NCBI GenBank assembly: GCA_041655735.1 | Contig: JBBAEV010000001.1 | Span: 6,204 to 70,203 of the forward strand | Source of the DNA: JBBAEV01 sp041655735 | Lineage (GTDB): Bacteria > Bacillota_I > Bacilli_A > RF39 > UBA660 | DNA: 64,000 bases | Reading direction: 5' to 3' | Shown here: positions 7,076 through 17,177 of the stretch, piece by piece | How positions within the stretch are numbered: the first letter of the stretch is position 1 | Layout of the letters: each line of letters opens with the position of its first letter | Made by a program: the position numbers and the translations under genes | Notes under the pieces: generated by a model | The model's database searches: none | The model's input: only the letters and a program-made list of their open reading frames with translations | Told to the model about the DNA's origin: nothing

Positions 7076-8917
7076 CTAGTTATTTGTCACTTTACAATAT
7101 GGTTTTTTTGAAGATAATTCTTTTTTATAAAAACAATTATTATAAAATAATATTGCATTTTCTTTAGGCGCAATATAAAAAATTCTTCTTTCCCAGCGTT
7201 CTTTCACTTCTTCATAATTTTTAGTATTATTTAATAATAAATCATGCATTATCCAAAAATTTAATAAACCAGCATAAAACCTAAATGGTGATGTCCATTT
7301 ACCTGATATTCCACTATAAGTTTTATTTATCCTAGTTGAATATAAACAATATCTTCGATATTTTAAAGTTTTTCTATTCAATTCTATATTTTCAGAAATT
7401 AATAATTGTTTAATTAAATCTTTGTTTTTCATGAAATAATCCAAACCATATGAATCATTAAATTTTTTTACACCTTTAATATCCGCTATAAAAGGAATAT
7501 TATTCTTTAAACATATATCTGAAGCCACATAATTTATAAAACCAGTTAATACCGCTATCATATTACTTTCGCTATTTTTATTATATTTTAATTTACCTTC
7601 TTCATTTTTTTTCTCATTGATAATTTTAGCTAAATTATTGGCATTCACTAATAATTCTCCTAATGTATTTCCCCTCGATTCTTCTTGTTGTTGACATTTT
7701 ATAATATTCCCAATTTCTCTAAAACATATCTTCTTATTCAAAACTATTTTACTTTTTATAACATTCTGAGTTAGGATTTCTCCTGTTGAATCAACTTTTA
7801 CTATAAAAGTTATGGCTGGAGTTTTTTTATTAATATCAAAATAATTTCTATTTACTATGCCCCTGTCAATCATATTATTTATTTTATCAACGTCACGGAA
7901 AAAACTTTCCCCACTGCTTCTAGCTCTTTTATCAAGTAATGTATCAAAAGCAGAAATATTAGATAAATCCGCTATATGAAACATTAACGTATAGCATTTA
8001 TCGTGGTTAGAATAAACTAAAGATAAAGCATCTTCCGATCTAGATTTTCTGGATTTATCTATAGCTATTGTATAAATGTTTTTTAGACTACGACGATTTA
8101 TATCAGAATCAACACGTTTACAACTAATGGAAGACAAACAATCACTAATTTCATTAAAATCTATTTTATATGATTTTAAATCTTCTTCTATTTTATTTAA
8201 TAGATAAAATATTTTTTCACCACAAATATGATTTTTACCTTTCAACATTATTCTATTATTATCAATTATACTTGTTATCATTTCTATATCATATTTATCA
8301 AATGATATGTTAGGAGATTCTAAAAATAAAAATATGAGATTTCTTAAATATTCTTCCATGCTATCTATATTTTTTACCATACTACCATCAGTTAAATTTA
8401 AATATTTATCTATAACATAATTAAAAATATGTTCATTATTATTGTCTCTAATATTAACTATATCCGGTCTATTCTTTATTAAATATTTTACAAAATCAAT
8501 ATCACCACAATTTAAAAACACCTCAAATAAAGAAGATATTGAATTTGCTTGTTTTAATTGTTTTAATCTTATATCTATTAGTTTCTCAGTTATTATTTCT
8601 AATGATAACCCTTCAATTGGTTTATGAGTTTTAGTTATTTTCTTTTTTAACCCTTCAAATCTTTGTATCACAATACTCAATTTAACATCTTTTTCCTTTA
8701 AAGACATGGTAATATAGTCCAGTATTAAATAATAATCTATTTGCTCAAGATTATTATTTTTTGACGCAATTAAGTTTTCTAATAAAGTAATTAACTTATT
8801 AAACATACTTTTATTAGTTAATTGTTGTCCAGCTTTTTCACTTAATTTGCTTTTTATTTCATCATAACTAATATTATTTTTAATAAGTTTATATAGTTCT
8901 CTTATGTTGTCAGACAT
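7076..8917 (-). CDS. RNase II/R (RNB)-like protein with ankyrin-like N-terminal half
   Basis: 613 residues. The N-terminal half is helical; residues about 136-172 (CGDIDFVKYLIKNRPDIVNI and the following NNNEHIFNYVI) read like an ankyrin repeat. Residues about 285-345 and 540-560 follow the catalytic RNB domain of RNase II/R: AIDKSRKSRSEDALSL corresponds to TIDGxDAKDxDDAxSx, FHIADLS to VHIADVS, ARSSGES to ALxRGTS, and TSPFRFYAGLL to TSPIRRYxDLL. The four metal-binding Asp positions are only partly kept (D287 and D296 present; the second is Arg, the third Glu). It may therefore be a catalytically weak or repurposed nuclease. GGGGGATTCAG precedes the start. It lies 38 bases after dnaI in the place ytxC holds in Bacillus, probably in the same operon. 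Confidence 0.7.
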   Translation of the reverse strand: MSDNIRELYKLIKNNISYDEIKSKLSEKAGQQLTNKSMFNKLITLLENLIASKNNNLEQIDYYLILDYITMSLKEKDVKLSIVIQRFEGLKKKITKTHKPIEGLSLEIITEKLIDIRLKQLKQANSISSLFEVFLNCGDIDFVKYLIKNRPDIVNIRDNNNEHIFNYVIDKYLNLTDGSMVKNIDSMEEYLRNLIFLFLESPNISFDKYDIEMITSIIDNNRIMLKGKNHICGEKIFYLLNKIEEDLKSYKIDFNEISDCLSSISCKRVDSDINRRSLKNIYTIAIDKSRKSRSEDALSLVYSNHDKCYTLMFHIADLSNISAFDTLLDKRARSSGESFFRDVDKINNMIDRGIVNRNYFDINKKTPAITFIVKVDSTGEILTQNVIKSKIVLNKKICFREIGNIIKCQQQEESRGNTLGELLVNANNLAKIINEKKNEEGKLKYNKNSESNMIAVLTGFINYVASDICLKNNIPFIADIKGVKKFNDSYGLDYFMKNKDLIKQLLISENIELNRKTLKYRRYCLYSTRINKTYSGISGKWTSPFRFYAGLLNFWIMHDLLLNNTKNYEEVKERWERRIFYIAPKENAILFYNNCFYKKELSSKKPYCKVTNN

Positions 8918-8955
8918 ATCTGAATCCCCCGATTCCTCATACTATATTTAATTTA

Positions 8956-9876
8956 TTATTTTCTTCTATTTTCACTAATCATTTGTATAGTGTCCGTTAA
9001 TTGATTGATTCTCTCAATGATTCTTCTAGCCTTTACTTTTTCAACCTTTCCATTACTAAAACTTAAATGTTCTTCTAATTCCTTTATATCTAAATTAGAA
9101 GTAAAGAATGTTGGGAGGCCCTCCTGCATCCTATACTGTAAGATAGAACCAAGTATTTCATCCCTTCCCCAACTTGTTAGATTTTCTGCCCCAAGGTCAT
9201 CTAACAACAAAAGAGGAGCCTTTTTTATCTTGCTGAATTTATATTCATAATTGTTACTTTTAAATGATTCCTTTAAACTTCTAAGTAATTCTGGCCAATA
9301 AACAATAACACTCTTTATTCCTTTTTTAGCCAACTCATTGAACATGGACGCAACTACATATGTTTTACCACACCCAAAATTACCATGTAAATATAAACCT
9401 TTTACTTCTTTTTTAGCTAAGTATTTATCAATAAAATCTTTTAGTTTTTTTATAACTTCAAATCTATTTTTATCATCAGTATATATATCCTTCATTTTTG
9501 CATTACTTATTTCTTTAGGAATATCAAAAGTTAAAACATTTTCTTTATAACTAGTATTTTTAATATCCTTATTTTTATATGAACAAGCAACATAAGAAAA
9601 AGTTAAGTTCTTTTTGTTCGCAATTGGAGTTAACAAAAATCCTTCCACTTTGTTTTTACATTCAAATAAATTCTTACAATGCTCACAATTCCCCTTTTCT
9701 AAAGCACATTCTTCTAAACGTGAAGTATACTTCATTAAATTATCAGAAGAGAGTTTTATATTTGAAACTAACTTTTTAAAATTTTCATCTTTTAATGCTT
9801 TACCATAATTACCTTTTAGCTCATAATCATTATCACTCTTTTTAAAAACTTTTAATTCGCTATTTAAACCCTTCAT
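8956..9876 (-). CDS. dnaI: Primosomal protein DnaI (helicase loader)
   Basis: AAA+ ATPase of 306 residues that loads the replicative helicase DnaC/DnaB onto DNA. The N-terminal domain carries a likely zinc site (C57, C64, C67, C73). The ATPase domain has Walker A GNFGCGKT at 165-172 and Walker B LLLLDDLGAE, followed by a sensor-like TSN segment. It lies 11 bases after dnaB, an order conserved in Firmicutes. The two proteins act with DnaD in helicase loading at oriC and at restarting forks; dnaD is also in this window at 58 kb. Confidence 0.95.
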   Translation of the reverse strand: MKGLNSELKVFKKSDNDYELKGNYGKALKDENFKKLVSNIKLSSDNLMKYTSRLEECALEKGNCEHCKNLFECKNKVEGFLLTPIANKKNLTFSYVACSYKNKDIKNTSYKENVLTFDIPKEISNAKMKDIYTDDKNRFEVIKKLKDFIDKYLAKKEVKGLYLHGNFGCGKTYVVASMFNELAKKGIKSVIVYWPELLRSLKESFKSNNYEYKFSKIKKAPLLLLDDLGAENLTSWGRDEILGSILQYRMQEGLPTFFTSNLDIKELEEHLSFSNGKVEKVKARRIIERINQLTDTIQMISENRRK

Positions 9877-9887
9877 ATTATCACTTC

Positions 9888-11165
9888 CTATGAAAATTCT
9901 TTTAATATATCTTCCATTTCCTTTATTTCTTCTTTACTTACTTCTTCTTTCTTCAACTCTTTATCAAACCAAACAGGAACTTTTTCTTCCTTAACTTTTT
10001 TTGTTTTACTAGGGACGTTTTTCTTGTATTTTTTATGTTCTTTTTCAGCTAAATTCATAGCTTCCTCTACTGTTTCAATATTTAATCTTTTCCATTGCCC
10101 CGCAATTGTTTCCACAAAACTTCTACTTAATTTATAATTATTTATTTTTAATATATAATCAATTAAAACATTAACTACACCTGGTTTTAATCCTTGATCT
10201 ACCATTAAACTTTCAACTAATCTTAAATCTCTACTTGTAGGTTCCGCCCCATTATATTTGCTTCTCAAAAAATTATAGGGGGTTGCTGTTTCAAAAATAT
10301 AAATCATTTTGGCCCTCTTTGAACTATCCCCAAAAGGACTTCTTAAATATTCAGGTTGATTCCTATATATTAATCCAGGAAGTTTTCCATTATTTTCAAA
10401 TTGATAATAATTTCGACATGCTTTACGAAAAACTTCTTTATCAATTCCCTTATCAGTAATACTTCTCCTTAATATTCTTTCTATTTCTAATGTATCAAGG
10501 TTATAAATATATGCTAAACTTATTATTAACGTTTTTAATGAATTAGTTAATATTCTTTCATTAGAAAGAGTACTTCCTAATAAATTAAAATCAATATTAC
10601 TATCAATAACTAAATTATTTTTAGCTTTTCCCTTAACATTATCATTATATACATCACTTAATACATGAGGTTTAGATATGAAAATATCATCAAATGATCT
10701 AGTAATATCATCATATCCTTTATTATTTATATTTGGTAAATTAAAATAATCAACAGTATTTTCATATTCTTTTTTGCCAATGTTATTATATAAAACTACA
10801 TTTAAAATAGGATGATTAAAAAATTCTTTTGGAGAAAAAGGTGAATATATTTCATAAATATAACTATTAACACTACCTTTTTTATAATATGTTTTTAATA
10901 ATCCTAACGCTTCTAACTTTTCTCTAGCTTCAATTATTTCCTCAATTTTTAACTGCATATTAGTTATCACATGGTGGTGAGTAAATTCTTTACTCATTAT
11001 TTCCATTTTGTCCAAATCAGACCACAAAGAAAAATACAAACCAATTGAAGTACTACCTATAATTGGTTGATAGAGCATTGTCAGTATCTTGCGATCTAAA
11101 TCATTCATAATTGTTTTATTTACTACGATATAAGTATCCGCTGGTAAAATGGAAATTTGTCTCAT
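9888..11165 (-). CDS. dnaB: Replication initiation and membrane attachment protein DnaB
   Basis: 425 residues. The Firmicute DnaB (not the helicase) contains two DnaD-like domains and acts in helicase loading and origin association with the membrane. Seen here: a conserved N-terminus (ILPADTYIVVNKT, then LDRKILTMLYQPIIGSTSIG), the DDBH2-type segment (PTSRDLRLVESLMVDQGLKP, then VNVLIDYILKINN) and a Lys/Glu-rich tail. The open frame extends to 11237, but GGGTGG spaced before ATG at 11165 (MRQISILPAD) marks the start. It precedes dnaI and follows mutM at 76 bases. Confidence 0.9.
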   Translation of the reverse strand: MRQISILPADTYIVVNKTIMNDLDRKILTMLYQPIIGSTSIGLYFSLWSDLDKMEIMSKEFTHHHVITNMQLKIEEIIEAREKLEALGLLKTYYKKGSVNSYIYEIYSPFSPKEFFNHPILNVVLYNNIGKKEYENTVDYFNLPNINNKGYDDITRSFDDIFISKPHVLSDVYNDNVKGKAKNNLVIDSNIDFNLLGSTLSNERILTNSLKTLIISLAYIYNLDTLEIERILRRSITDKGIDKEVFRKACRNYYQFENNGKLPGLIYRNQPEYLRSPFGDSSKRAKMIYIFETATPYNFLRSKYNGAEPTSRDLRLVESLMVDQGLKPGVVNVLIDYILKINNYKLSRSFVETIAGQWKRLNIETVEEAMNLAEKEHKKYKKNVPSKTKKVKEEKVPVWFDKELKKEEVSKEEIKEMEDILKEFS

Positions 11166-11241
11166 AAAACCACCCACTATATCGTTATTGTATCCTATAG
11201 AATTAATAATTTCAATTATTTTAAGCATAAAAAACAATAAA

Positions 11242-12069
11242 TCATTTATTTTTCTGACAAAAAGGACAATAATAAGTACCTCTTCCGCCTACTTTTATCT
11301 TTTTTATAAAATTATTACATATCTTACAAAGTTCTCCTTCTTTTGTATGAACATATAAATTATTTTGAAACCTCCCTGTTATACCTTCACTAGAAGTATA
11401 ACTTCTAATAGTAGTTCCACCAGCATTTACTGCCTCAGAAAGTATTTCTTTAGTATTATCAATTATAGATTGCAATTCATTTTTAGTAAGTTTATTAGAT
11501 TTCTTTGAAGGATTAATCTTTGATTTGAATAATATTTCATCCGCATAAATATTTCCTATTCCCGCTATAATAGATTGATCTAATAAAGATAATTTTATTG
11601 AGATTATCTTTTTCTTTAATTTATTTTTTAAATAAGACACAGTCAAATTATTATCAAATGGTTCTAAACCCAGCTTAATAAGTGGACCCTTAATATCTAT
11701 TTCATCTTTTTTTAATAAATACATTTTGCCAAACTTTCTTGTATCATGATATCTAAGTTCTGTGTTATCAGTAAATCTTATTATTACATGTTCATGTTTT
11801 TTTAATTCATCTTTTTCTTTCTTTAAAAAATATTTCCCTTCCATTCTTAAATGACTTAATAAATAAAAATTATTAAGTTCAAATAAAAGCCATTTCCCTC
11901 TTCTTTTAATATCAATAATAGTTTGTCCTTTTATCATATTAGAAAAATCCTCTAACAGAGGATATTCAATAATTTTATTCCAATATATATCTACTTCTTT
12001 TATTTGTTTTTTTAATACTTGTTTTTTTAATGTTTTCCTTATTGTTTCTACTTCTGCAAATTCTGGCAT
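11242..12069 (-). CDS. mutM: Formamidopyrimidine-DNA glycosylase (Fpg/MutM)
   Basis: Removes oxidised purines such as 8-oxoguanine and nicks the site. The start at 12069 gives MPEFAEVETIRK, where Pro2 is the catalytic nucleophile and Glu3 the acid; the longer frame upstream (to 12099) would bury Pro2 and is rejected, and AGGAGGAC precedes the chosen ATG. The central H2TH region (LLDQSIIAGIGNIYADEILF) and the C-terminal zinc finger (CKIC, later CPFC) are intact. 275 residues, normal size. Its start is one base from the CDF transporter stop, so it is co-transcribed; polA-mutM linkage is typical for Bacilli. Confidence 0.95.
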   Translation of the reverse strand: MPEFAEVETIRKTLKKQVLKKQIKEVDIYWNKIIEYPLLEDFSNMIKGQTIIDIKRRGKWLLFELNNFYLLSHLRMEGKYFLKKEKDELKKHEHVIIRFTDNTELRYHDTRKFGKMYLLKKDEIDIKGPLIKLGLEPFDNNLTVSYLKNKLKKKIISIKLSLLDQSIIAGIGNIYADEILFKSKINPSKKSNKLTKNELQSIIDNTKEILSEAVNAGGTTIRSYTSSEGITGRFQNNLYVHTKEGELCKICNNFIKKIKVGGRGTYYCPFCQKNK

Positions 12070-12070
12070 T

Positions 12071-12940
12071 TTAGTCCTCCTTTTTAAAAGGATTAACATG
12101 GATTATTACATATTTTATTTTACCTATCTTTTTCTTTAAAATACTTTCTACTTTATGAGCTATATTATGACTTTCTATTAATTTCTCATCTTCATTTATT
12201 CCTATATTTAAAATCACTTGGTAATAAGAACCACACTTTAACATATCTAAAGTGTCAATAGTTTTTACACCCTTTACACTTAATATATACTTTTCAACTA
12301 AACTCAATACCTTTGGATCGGTTTCTACTTGCCCTAAAACATTACGACCATTCTCCAATATTATTTCAATAGATACTTTTATAATAAAAATCCCTATTAA
12401 AAAACCACCTAATTTATCAGCATGTTTTAATAATTCTATATTACTAGAAAATCTAGATAATATAAATGTTAATAATACCATGCCTGATGTCATCACATCC
12501 ATTGTACTTTCTTTACCACTAGCTATTAACACAGCATTTTTATATTTATTCCCACTTTTCACAACATATCTAGCTAACAAATATTTTAATATTATTGTCA
12601 TAATTATTACTATTACCACTGTGTTTTCTGGTATTTGCGTTGGTGTAGTAAAAATATCAATTAATAAAAAAACACCTAAAATAAATATAATGGATCCGAT
12701 AATAATAGAGGTGACATATTCAATTCTTCCATGACCATAGGGATGTTTTTCATCTGCTGGTAAAAAAGATTTTTTAATACCAGTAATCCCTACTATATCA
12801 GTAGTTAAATCACTTAATGAATGAAATCCGTCCGCAATTAAGGCCTGACTCTTCCCAATCACTCCAAATACTATTTTAGAAACAACTAAAAAAGTATTTG
12901 TAACTAAACTAGTTATTAAAACTCTAACTATCTTTTTCAT
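12071..12940 (-). CDS. Cation diffusion facilitator (CDF) family transporter
   Basis: 289 residues. Proton-coupled export of divalent metals such as zinc, iron or manganese is the family role. Several membrane spans occupy residues 1-195. The metal site in TM2 reads HSLSD (HxxxD), the HPYGHGRIEYV loop is the usual CDF signature, and a cytoplasmic ferredoxin-like C-terminal domain (about 205-289, ending near VIIHVNP) binds metal and dimerises. Metal specificity cannot be read from this. It lies between polA and mutM, where B. subtilis has ytaF, another membrane protein. Confidence 0.93.
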   Translation of the reverse strand: MKKIVRVLITSLVTNTFLVVSKIVFGVIGKSQALIADGFHSLSDLTTDIVGITGIKKSFLPADEKHPYGHGRIEYVTSIIIGSIIFILGVFLLIDIFTTPTQIPENTVVIVIIMTIILKYLLARYVVKSGNKYKNAVLIASGKESTMDVMTSGMVLLTFILSRFSSNIELLKHADKLGGFLIGIFIIKVSIEIILENGRNVLGQVETDPKVLSLVEKYILSVKGVKTIDTLDMLKCGSYYQVILNIGINEDEKLIESHNIAHKVESILKKKIGKIKYVIIHVNPFKKED

Positions 12941-12947
12941 AATTCAC

Positions 12948-15521
12948 CTACTTTGTTTCATACCAATTAACCCCTACCTCAACTTCTACTTTTAAAGGTA
13001 CACTTAATTTATATGTATGTTCCATAATATCAGTGACAATTTTTCTTATTTTTGCCTCTTCTTTTGCATCAACATCAAAAATAAGTTCATCATGTACTTG
13101 AATAATCATTTTACTCCTTAATTTTAATTGATTGAATTTATCATATATTTCAACCATAGCTTTTTTTATAATATCTGCATTACTTCCTTGGATTGGCATA
13201 TTAAGTGCCATTCTTTCTCCTTGTTTTTTTATCATTATATTTTTATTATTAAGTTCATCAATTACTCGTTTTCTATTCATTATTGTCTTTACATAACCTT
13301 TTTCATAGGCTGTCTTTATTGACTTATCCATAAATTTTTTAACGCCTGGAAAAGAATCTAAATACTTATCAATAAATATCTTAGCTTCTTTTACATCAAT
13401 ATCAAGATTTTCGGATAATCCAAAACTACTTATACCGTAAATTATTCCAAAATTAACCGCCTTTGCCCTCCTTCTCATTTCTTTAGTAACTCTATCTTCT
13501 AAAACACCGAATATTTCTGATGCTGTTTTAGTATGTATGTCTAATTCTTTATTAAATGCATCTATCAAATTTTTCACTCCTGATAAATGAGCTAAAATAC
13601 GAAGTTCAATTTGCGAATAATCAAAACCCATCATAATATTATTTTTACTAGGAACAAACGCTTTTCTGATTAATCGACCATAGTTTTCTCTAATCGGTAT
13701 ATTCTGAATATTAGGTTCACTAGAGGATAATCTTCCGGTTCTTGTTAAAGTTTGATTATAAATATTATGAATCTTACCGTCTTCCATTATTGAATCTAAT
13801 AGACCTACAATATAATTACTATGTAATTTTGTTAAAGTACGATATTCCAATATCATATTAATAATAGGATGTTTATCTTTTAATTTTAATAATACATCTT
13901 TTTCAGTAGAATATCCTGTTTTGCCTTTTTTAGTGGTTGGCAATTTTAGTTTATTAAATAATATCTCTCCTAATTGCTTAGGTGATGAAATATTAAATTC
14001 CACTCCCGTATTATTATATATATCTTTACTAATAAGCTCCAATTTTATTTTTATTTCTTCTCCCATATCATTAAGTACCTTTTTATCAATACAAACACCA
14101 GTATATTCCATATCTGCAAGCACTATAGAAAGTGGCATTTCAATATCATTTAAAAGAGTTATTTGTTCTTCCTTTTTTATCTCTTCCATAAACTTATCAT
14201 ATACTTCATATATGAATTTAGCTTTACTACAAATAATATTAGCCATTTCTTTTTCACTTAATTGATTTTTTTTATATATTTCAAAAAAAGGTATATCATA
14301 ATCTAAACTGTTGGCTAAATAAGATATATCGTCTTTTACATTATAATTTAATAAATATGAAGCAAGCATTAAATCAAATGATACATTTGATATATTAATA
14401 TTATGCCATTTTAAACTTACTATCATTTTTTTATAATCATAAGTATACTTTTCTATTTTAGTTAAAAAAGAAGGATTTTCTTTTAATATAGAAAAGGAAA
14501 TAAAATAACTATTTTCTCCATCATAAAGACCCATGCCTAATATATTAGCTTTGTGATAATTAGTTTCTGATAATTCTAAATATACACTACAAGGTTCTTT
14601 TATTTTTAATTCACCAATATTACGCACTATCGTTACATCAACTTTAGTATCTTTTTTTATTGCATTATTCTTTTTTAAAAAAGAATAAAATTCTAACTCT
14701 TCATATACTTTATTCAACTTTTCTTTATTAGTACCTTTATATTTAATATCATTAAAATCTATATTTAAGGGAACTTCTTTATAAATAGTAGCAAGTTCTT
14801 TACTCATAAAAGCTTTCTCTTTATCATTAATAAGTTTTTCTTTAACACTACCACTAATCTTATCAATAGAAGCATATACACCTTCAATACTACCATATTC
14901 TTTTAATAACTTTAAAGCAGTCTTTTCACCAATTCCCTTTACCCCTGGAATATTATCTGAAGGATCTCCTTGTAGTCCTTTTAAATCAATCATTTTAATA
15001 GGTTCGATGCCATATTCTTGATAAAAAACATCTCTATTCATTCTAATATAATCTTTAGTTTTTAAAAGTTTTACATCGACATCAGGCGCAATTAACTGAA
15101 GTAAATCTTTATCACTACTAATAATAGTAGCATCATAATCATCATCAATTGTTATTTTATTAGAAATAGTTCCAATAATATCATCTGCTTCATAATTATC
15201 TATTTCTAAATAAGTAATACCCATGTTTTTAAGAATATCTTTTGCGATAGGAAATTGCTTTATTAATTCATCAGGAACCGCCATTCTGCCCTCTTTATAT
15301 TCTTTAAACTTATCGTGTCTAAAAGTTTTACCTTTATCTAAAGCTACCACTATATATTCTGGTTTTTCTTCCTTAATTATTTTATTCATCATATTAACAA
15401 AACCAAATAATGCATTGGTAGGAAACCCCTTACTATTTTTCATCATATTACCAGTATAAGCAGTTGCATAGTAACTTCTAAATAATAAGTTATTACCATC
15501 AATTAATATTACTTTTTTCAT
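12948..15521 (-). CDS. polA: DNA polymerase I
   Basis: 857 residues. It fills gaps and removes RNA primers. The N-terminal 5' nuclease domain (LIDGNNLLFRSYYA, then YEADDIIGTIS and SSDKDLLQL, with a GVKGIGEKTALKLL helix-hairpin-helix) is complete. The middle 3'-5' exonuclease-like domain lacks the DxE motif (SVYLELSETNYHKA at that place), so proofreading is probably lost, as in Bacillus PolA. The polymerase domain is intact (GFDYSQIELRILAHLSG motif A, RRRAKAVNFGIIYG motif B, QVHDELIFDV motif C). GTG at 15530 is also in frame, but AAGGTG is correctly spaced from ATG at 15521. It heads the polA-CDF-mutM-dnaB-dnaI run. Confidence 0.97.
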   Translation of the reverse strand: MKKVILIDGNNLLFRSYYATAYTGNMMKNSKGFPTNALFGFVNMMNKIIKEEKPEYIVVALDKGKTFRHDKFKEYKEGRMAVPDELIKQFPIAKDILKNMGITYLEIDNYEADDIIGTISNKITIDDDYDATIISSDKDLLQLIAPDVDVKLLKTKDYIRMNRDVFYQEYGIEPIKMIDLKGLQGDPSDNIPGVKGIGEKTALKLLKEYGSIEGVYASIDKISGSVKEKLINDKEKAFMSKELATIYKEVPLNIDFNDIKYKGTNKEKLNKVYEELEFYSFLKKNNAIKKDTKVDVTIVRNIGELKIKEPCSVYLELSETNYHKANILGMGLYDGENSYFISFSILKENPSFLTKIEKYTYDYKKMIVSLKWHNINISNVSFDLMLASYLLNYNVKDDISYLANSLDYDIPFFEIYKKNQLSEKEMANIICSKAKFIYEVYDKFMEEIKKEEQITLLNDIEMPLSIVLADMEYTGVCIDKKVLNDMGEEIKIKLELISKDIYNNTGVEFNISSPKQLGEILFNKLKLPTTKKGKTGYSTEKDVLLKLKDKHPIINMILEYRTLTKLHSNYIVGLLDSIMEDGKIHNIYNQTLTRTGRLSSSEPNIQNIPIRENYGRLIRKAFVPSKNNIMMGFDYSQIELRILAHLSGVKNLIDAFNKELDIHTKTASEIFGVLEDRVTKEMRRRAKAVNFGIIYGISSFGLSENLDIDVKEAKIFIDKYLDSFPGVKKFMDKSIKTAYEKGYVKTIMNRKRVIDELNNKNIMIKKQGERMALNMPIQGSNADIIKKAMVEIYDKFNQLKLRSKMIIQVHDELIFDVDAKEEAKIRKIVTDIMEHTYKLSVPLKVEVEVGVNWYETK

Positions 15522-15590
15522 TAATATCACCTTATTTTTTATTTTTTATTTGCCAAATTATTACTCAATAAATATATTATACCATAATAA

Positions 15591-15615
15591 AAGCAGAAAT
15601 TTATTCTGCTTTGAC
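15591..15615 (-). terminator. Terminator downstream of dinB and the methyltransferase relic
   Basis: AAGCAGA/TCTGCTT arms around a 7-base loop, followed on the minus strand by TTATTATGG. It lies between the relic after dinB and polA. Confidence 0.55.
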
Positions 15616-15626
15616 ATAAAATTATA

Positions 15627-15962
15627 TTACCCTGTTTTTAACACTAACACAGCACCGCGCTTATTAATAGTTCCAGGAAATTCTAAAACAGTAGACTCTC
15701 TACCTTCAACAATTTGCTTAGATTTACAAATATTATCTTCTGATTCTTTATAACCATATGTATAAATTAAATCAATTTGACCATCTTCTTCAGTTATATT
15801 AAAGAAATTTTCAACTATATATCCAATCGAAACCTCTTCATATTCATTATCTAAATAGACAAGAACATTAGACAATAAAATCAAATCATATTTTAATCCT
15901 TTTAAAGATTCTGTTATTTTTCTAACATCTTTAACATAAAAATCAAATTCGTTATCAAATAA
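15627..15962 (-). pseudogene. Remnant of a methyltransferase-like gene
   Basis: The open frame continues directly past the dinB stop in the same reading frame and codes for about 110 residues, with no ATG start and only a weak TTG inside. The segment YDLILLSNVLVYLD is the shape of the motif IV region of class I SAM-dependent methyltransferases; the rest is the C-terminal half of such a fold (EEDGQIDLIYTYGYK onward). The SAM-binding glycine motif is missing. I read it as a 5'-truncated relic. A small expressed protein starting at TTG 15884 is possible but unlikely. Confidence 0.5.
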
Positions 15963-17144
15963 TTACTTTTTATCTAACCTTATCTTATGTACAGTATTTT
16001 TCCCGTATTTATTATTAATATTATCTAAAACTTCTTGTAATTCATTAACCTTACCGGATTCAACATCAAATAATGACAACTGAGATTCAATATTTTCACT
16101 AAAACTACTAAGTTTAACCCCAATAAGTCTTATTGGATTTCCATTCCATAACATATTAAAAATATCAATAACATATTTAAAAATTTCATCTTCAGTATTA
16201 AATTGTCTATTATATTTTTTTTGTTTTCTTTTAACAGAAAAATCATAATATTTTATATAAACTGATACCACTGAACAATATTTTCTTTGCCTCCTAAGAT
16301 TAAAACTGACATCACTAGTAAGTTTTCCTAATATATTATATAATTCATCTTTATCAATGGTGTCAAAAGGAAGAGTAACTTCTTTACTAAGACTAGTATC
16401 AATAACTTTATGTTCACCCACTATGTTATTATTAATACCATTAGCGGCTTCCCATAAATATAATCCTTGTTTTTTAAACCTTTTTATAAGCGTTGATTTA
16501 TCATAATTTGCTAAATCACCGATTGTTTTTATATTCATGTTTTCTAAAACTTCACATGTTTTTTTACCACAACCAAACAAATCTTTTATAGGTAAAGGGA
16601 ACATCTTAGTTTCAATTTCATTCAAAAACAATGTATGAACTTTATTTGGTTTTTCAAAATCACTAGCCATTTTAGCTAATACCTTATTATTTCCAATTCC
16701 AATGTTAACAGTAAATCCATACTTCTCATAAATTTTATCTTTAAGTTTTTTAGCAAATTTTATTGGCTCCCCATATAATTTACTAACTGGGCCATATTCT
16801 ATAAAACACTCATCAATGGAAAACTTTTCAAAATCTGGGATATATGAATTTATTAAACTATGAAACTTATTACTCATATCATTATAAAGTTTATAATCAG
16901 GTTCAACAACTATTAAGTCTTTACATTTTTTTAGAGCCATATATATCGGTTCAGGTGTTTTTATTCCTAATTTTTTAGCAGGTATAGAAGCCGCTAATAC
17001 AATACCATGTCGTTTACTATTTTTATATCCAATAATAGAAGGAAGCGTTCTTATATCAAGAGCACTTCCTTTATTTAATAAATTAACAGCGGACCACGAA
17101 AGAAAAGCACTATTAACATCTATATGCATAACAATTCTTTCCAT
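15963..17144 (-). CDS. dinB: DNA polymerase IV (Y-family translesion polymerase)
   Basis: 393 residues. Error-prone bypass synthesis at lesions. The catalytic N-terminus has MHIDVNSAFLSWSAVN (first metal Asp) and FEKFSIDECFIEY (SIDE motif with the other acidic residues), then HhH repeats (KDLFGCGKKTCEVLENMNIK) and the little-finger domain. The C-terminus carries SQLSLFDVE (near residue 355), a QLSLF-type beta-clamp-binding motif. GGTGATAAT precedes the start. Downstream is a gene relic in the same frame. Confidence 0.94.
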   Translation of the reverse strand: MERIVMHIDVNSAFLSWSAVNLLNKGSALDIRTLPSIIGYKNSKRHGIVLAASIPAKKLGIKTPEPIYMALKKCKDLIVVEPDYKLYNDMSNKFHSLINSYIPDFEKFSIDECFIEYGPVSKLYGEPIKFAKKLKDKIYEKYGFTVNIGIGNNKVLAKMASDFEKPNKVHTLFLNEIETKMFPLPIKDLFGCGKKTCEVLENMNIKTIGDLANYDKSTLIKRFKKQGLYLWEAANGINNNIVGEHKVIDTSLSKEVTLPFDTIDKDELYNILGKLTSDVSFNLRRQRKYCSVVSVYIKYYDFSVKRKQKKYNRQFNTEDEIFKYVIDIFNMLWNGNPIRLIGVKLSSFSENIESQLSLFDVESGKVNELQEVLDNINNKYGKNTVHKIRLDKK

Positions 17145-17177
17145 ATTATCACCAACTTTTATAATTTAGTTAAATAT

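Noticed and set aside
12252..12734. 160-codon plus-strand frame
   Set aside because: Lies wholly inside the CDF transporter gene on the other strand, whose membrane spans and HxxxD motif are unmistakable.
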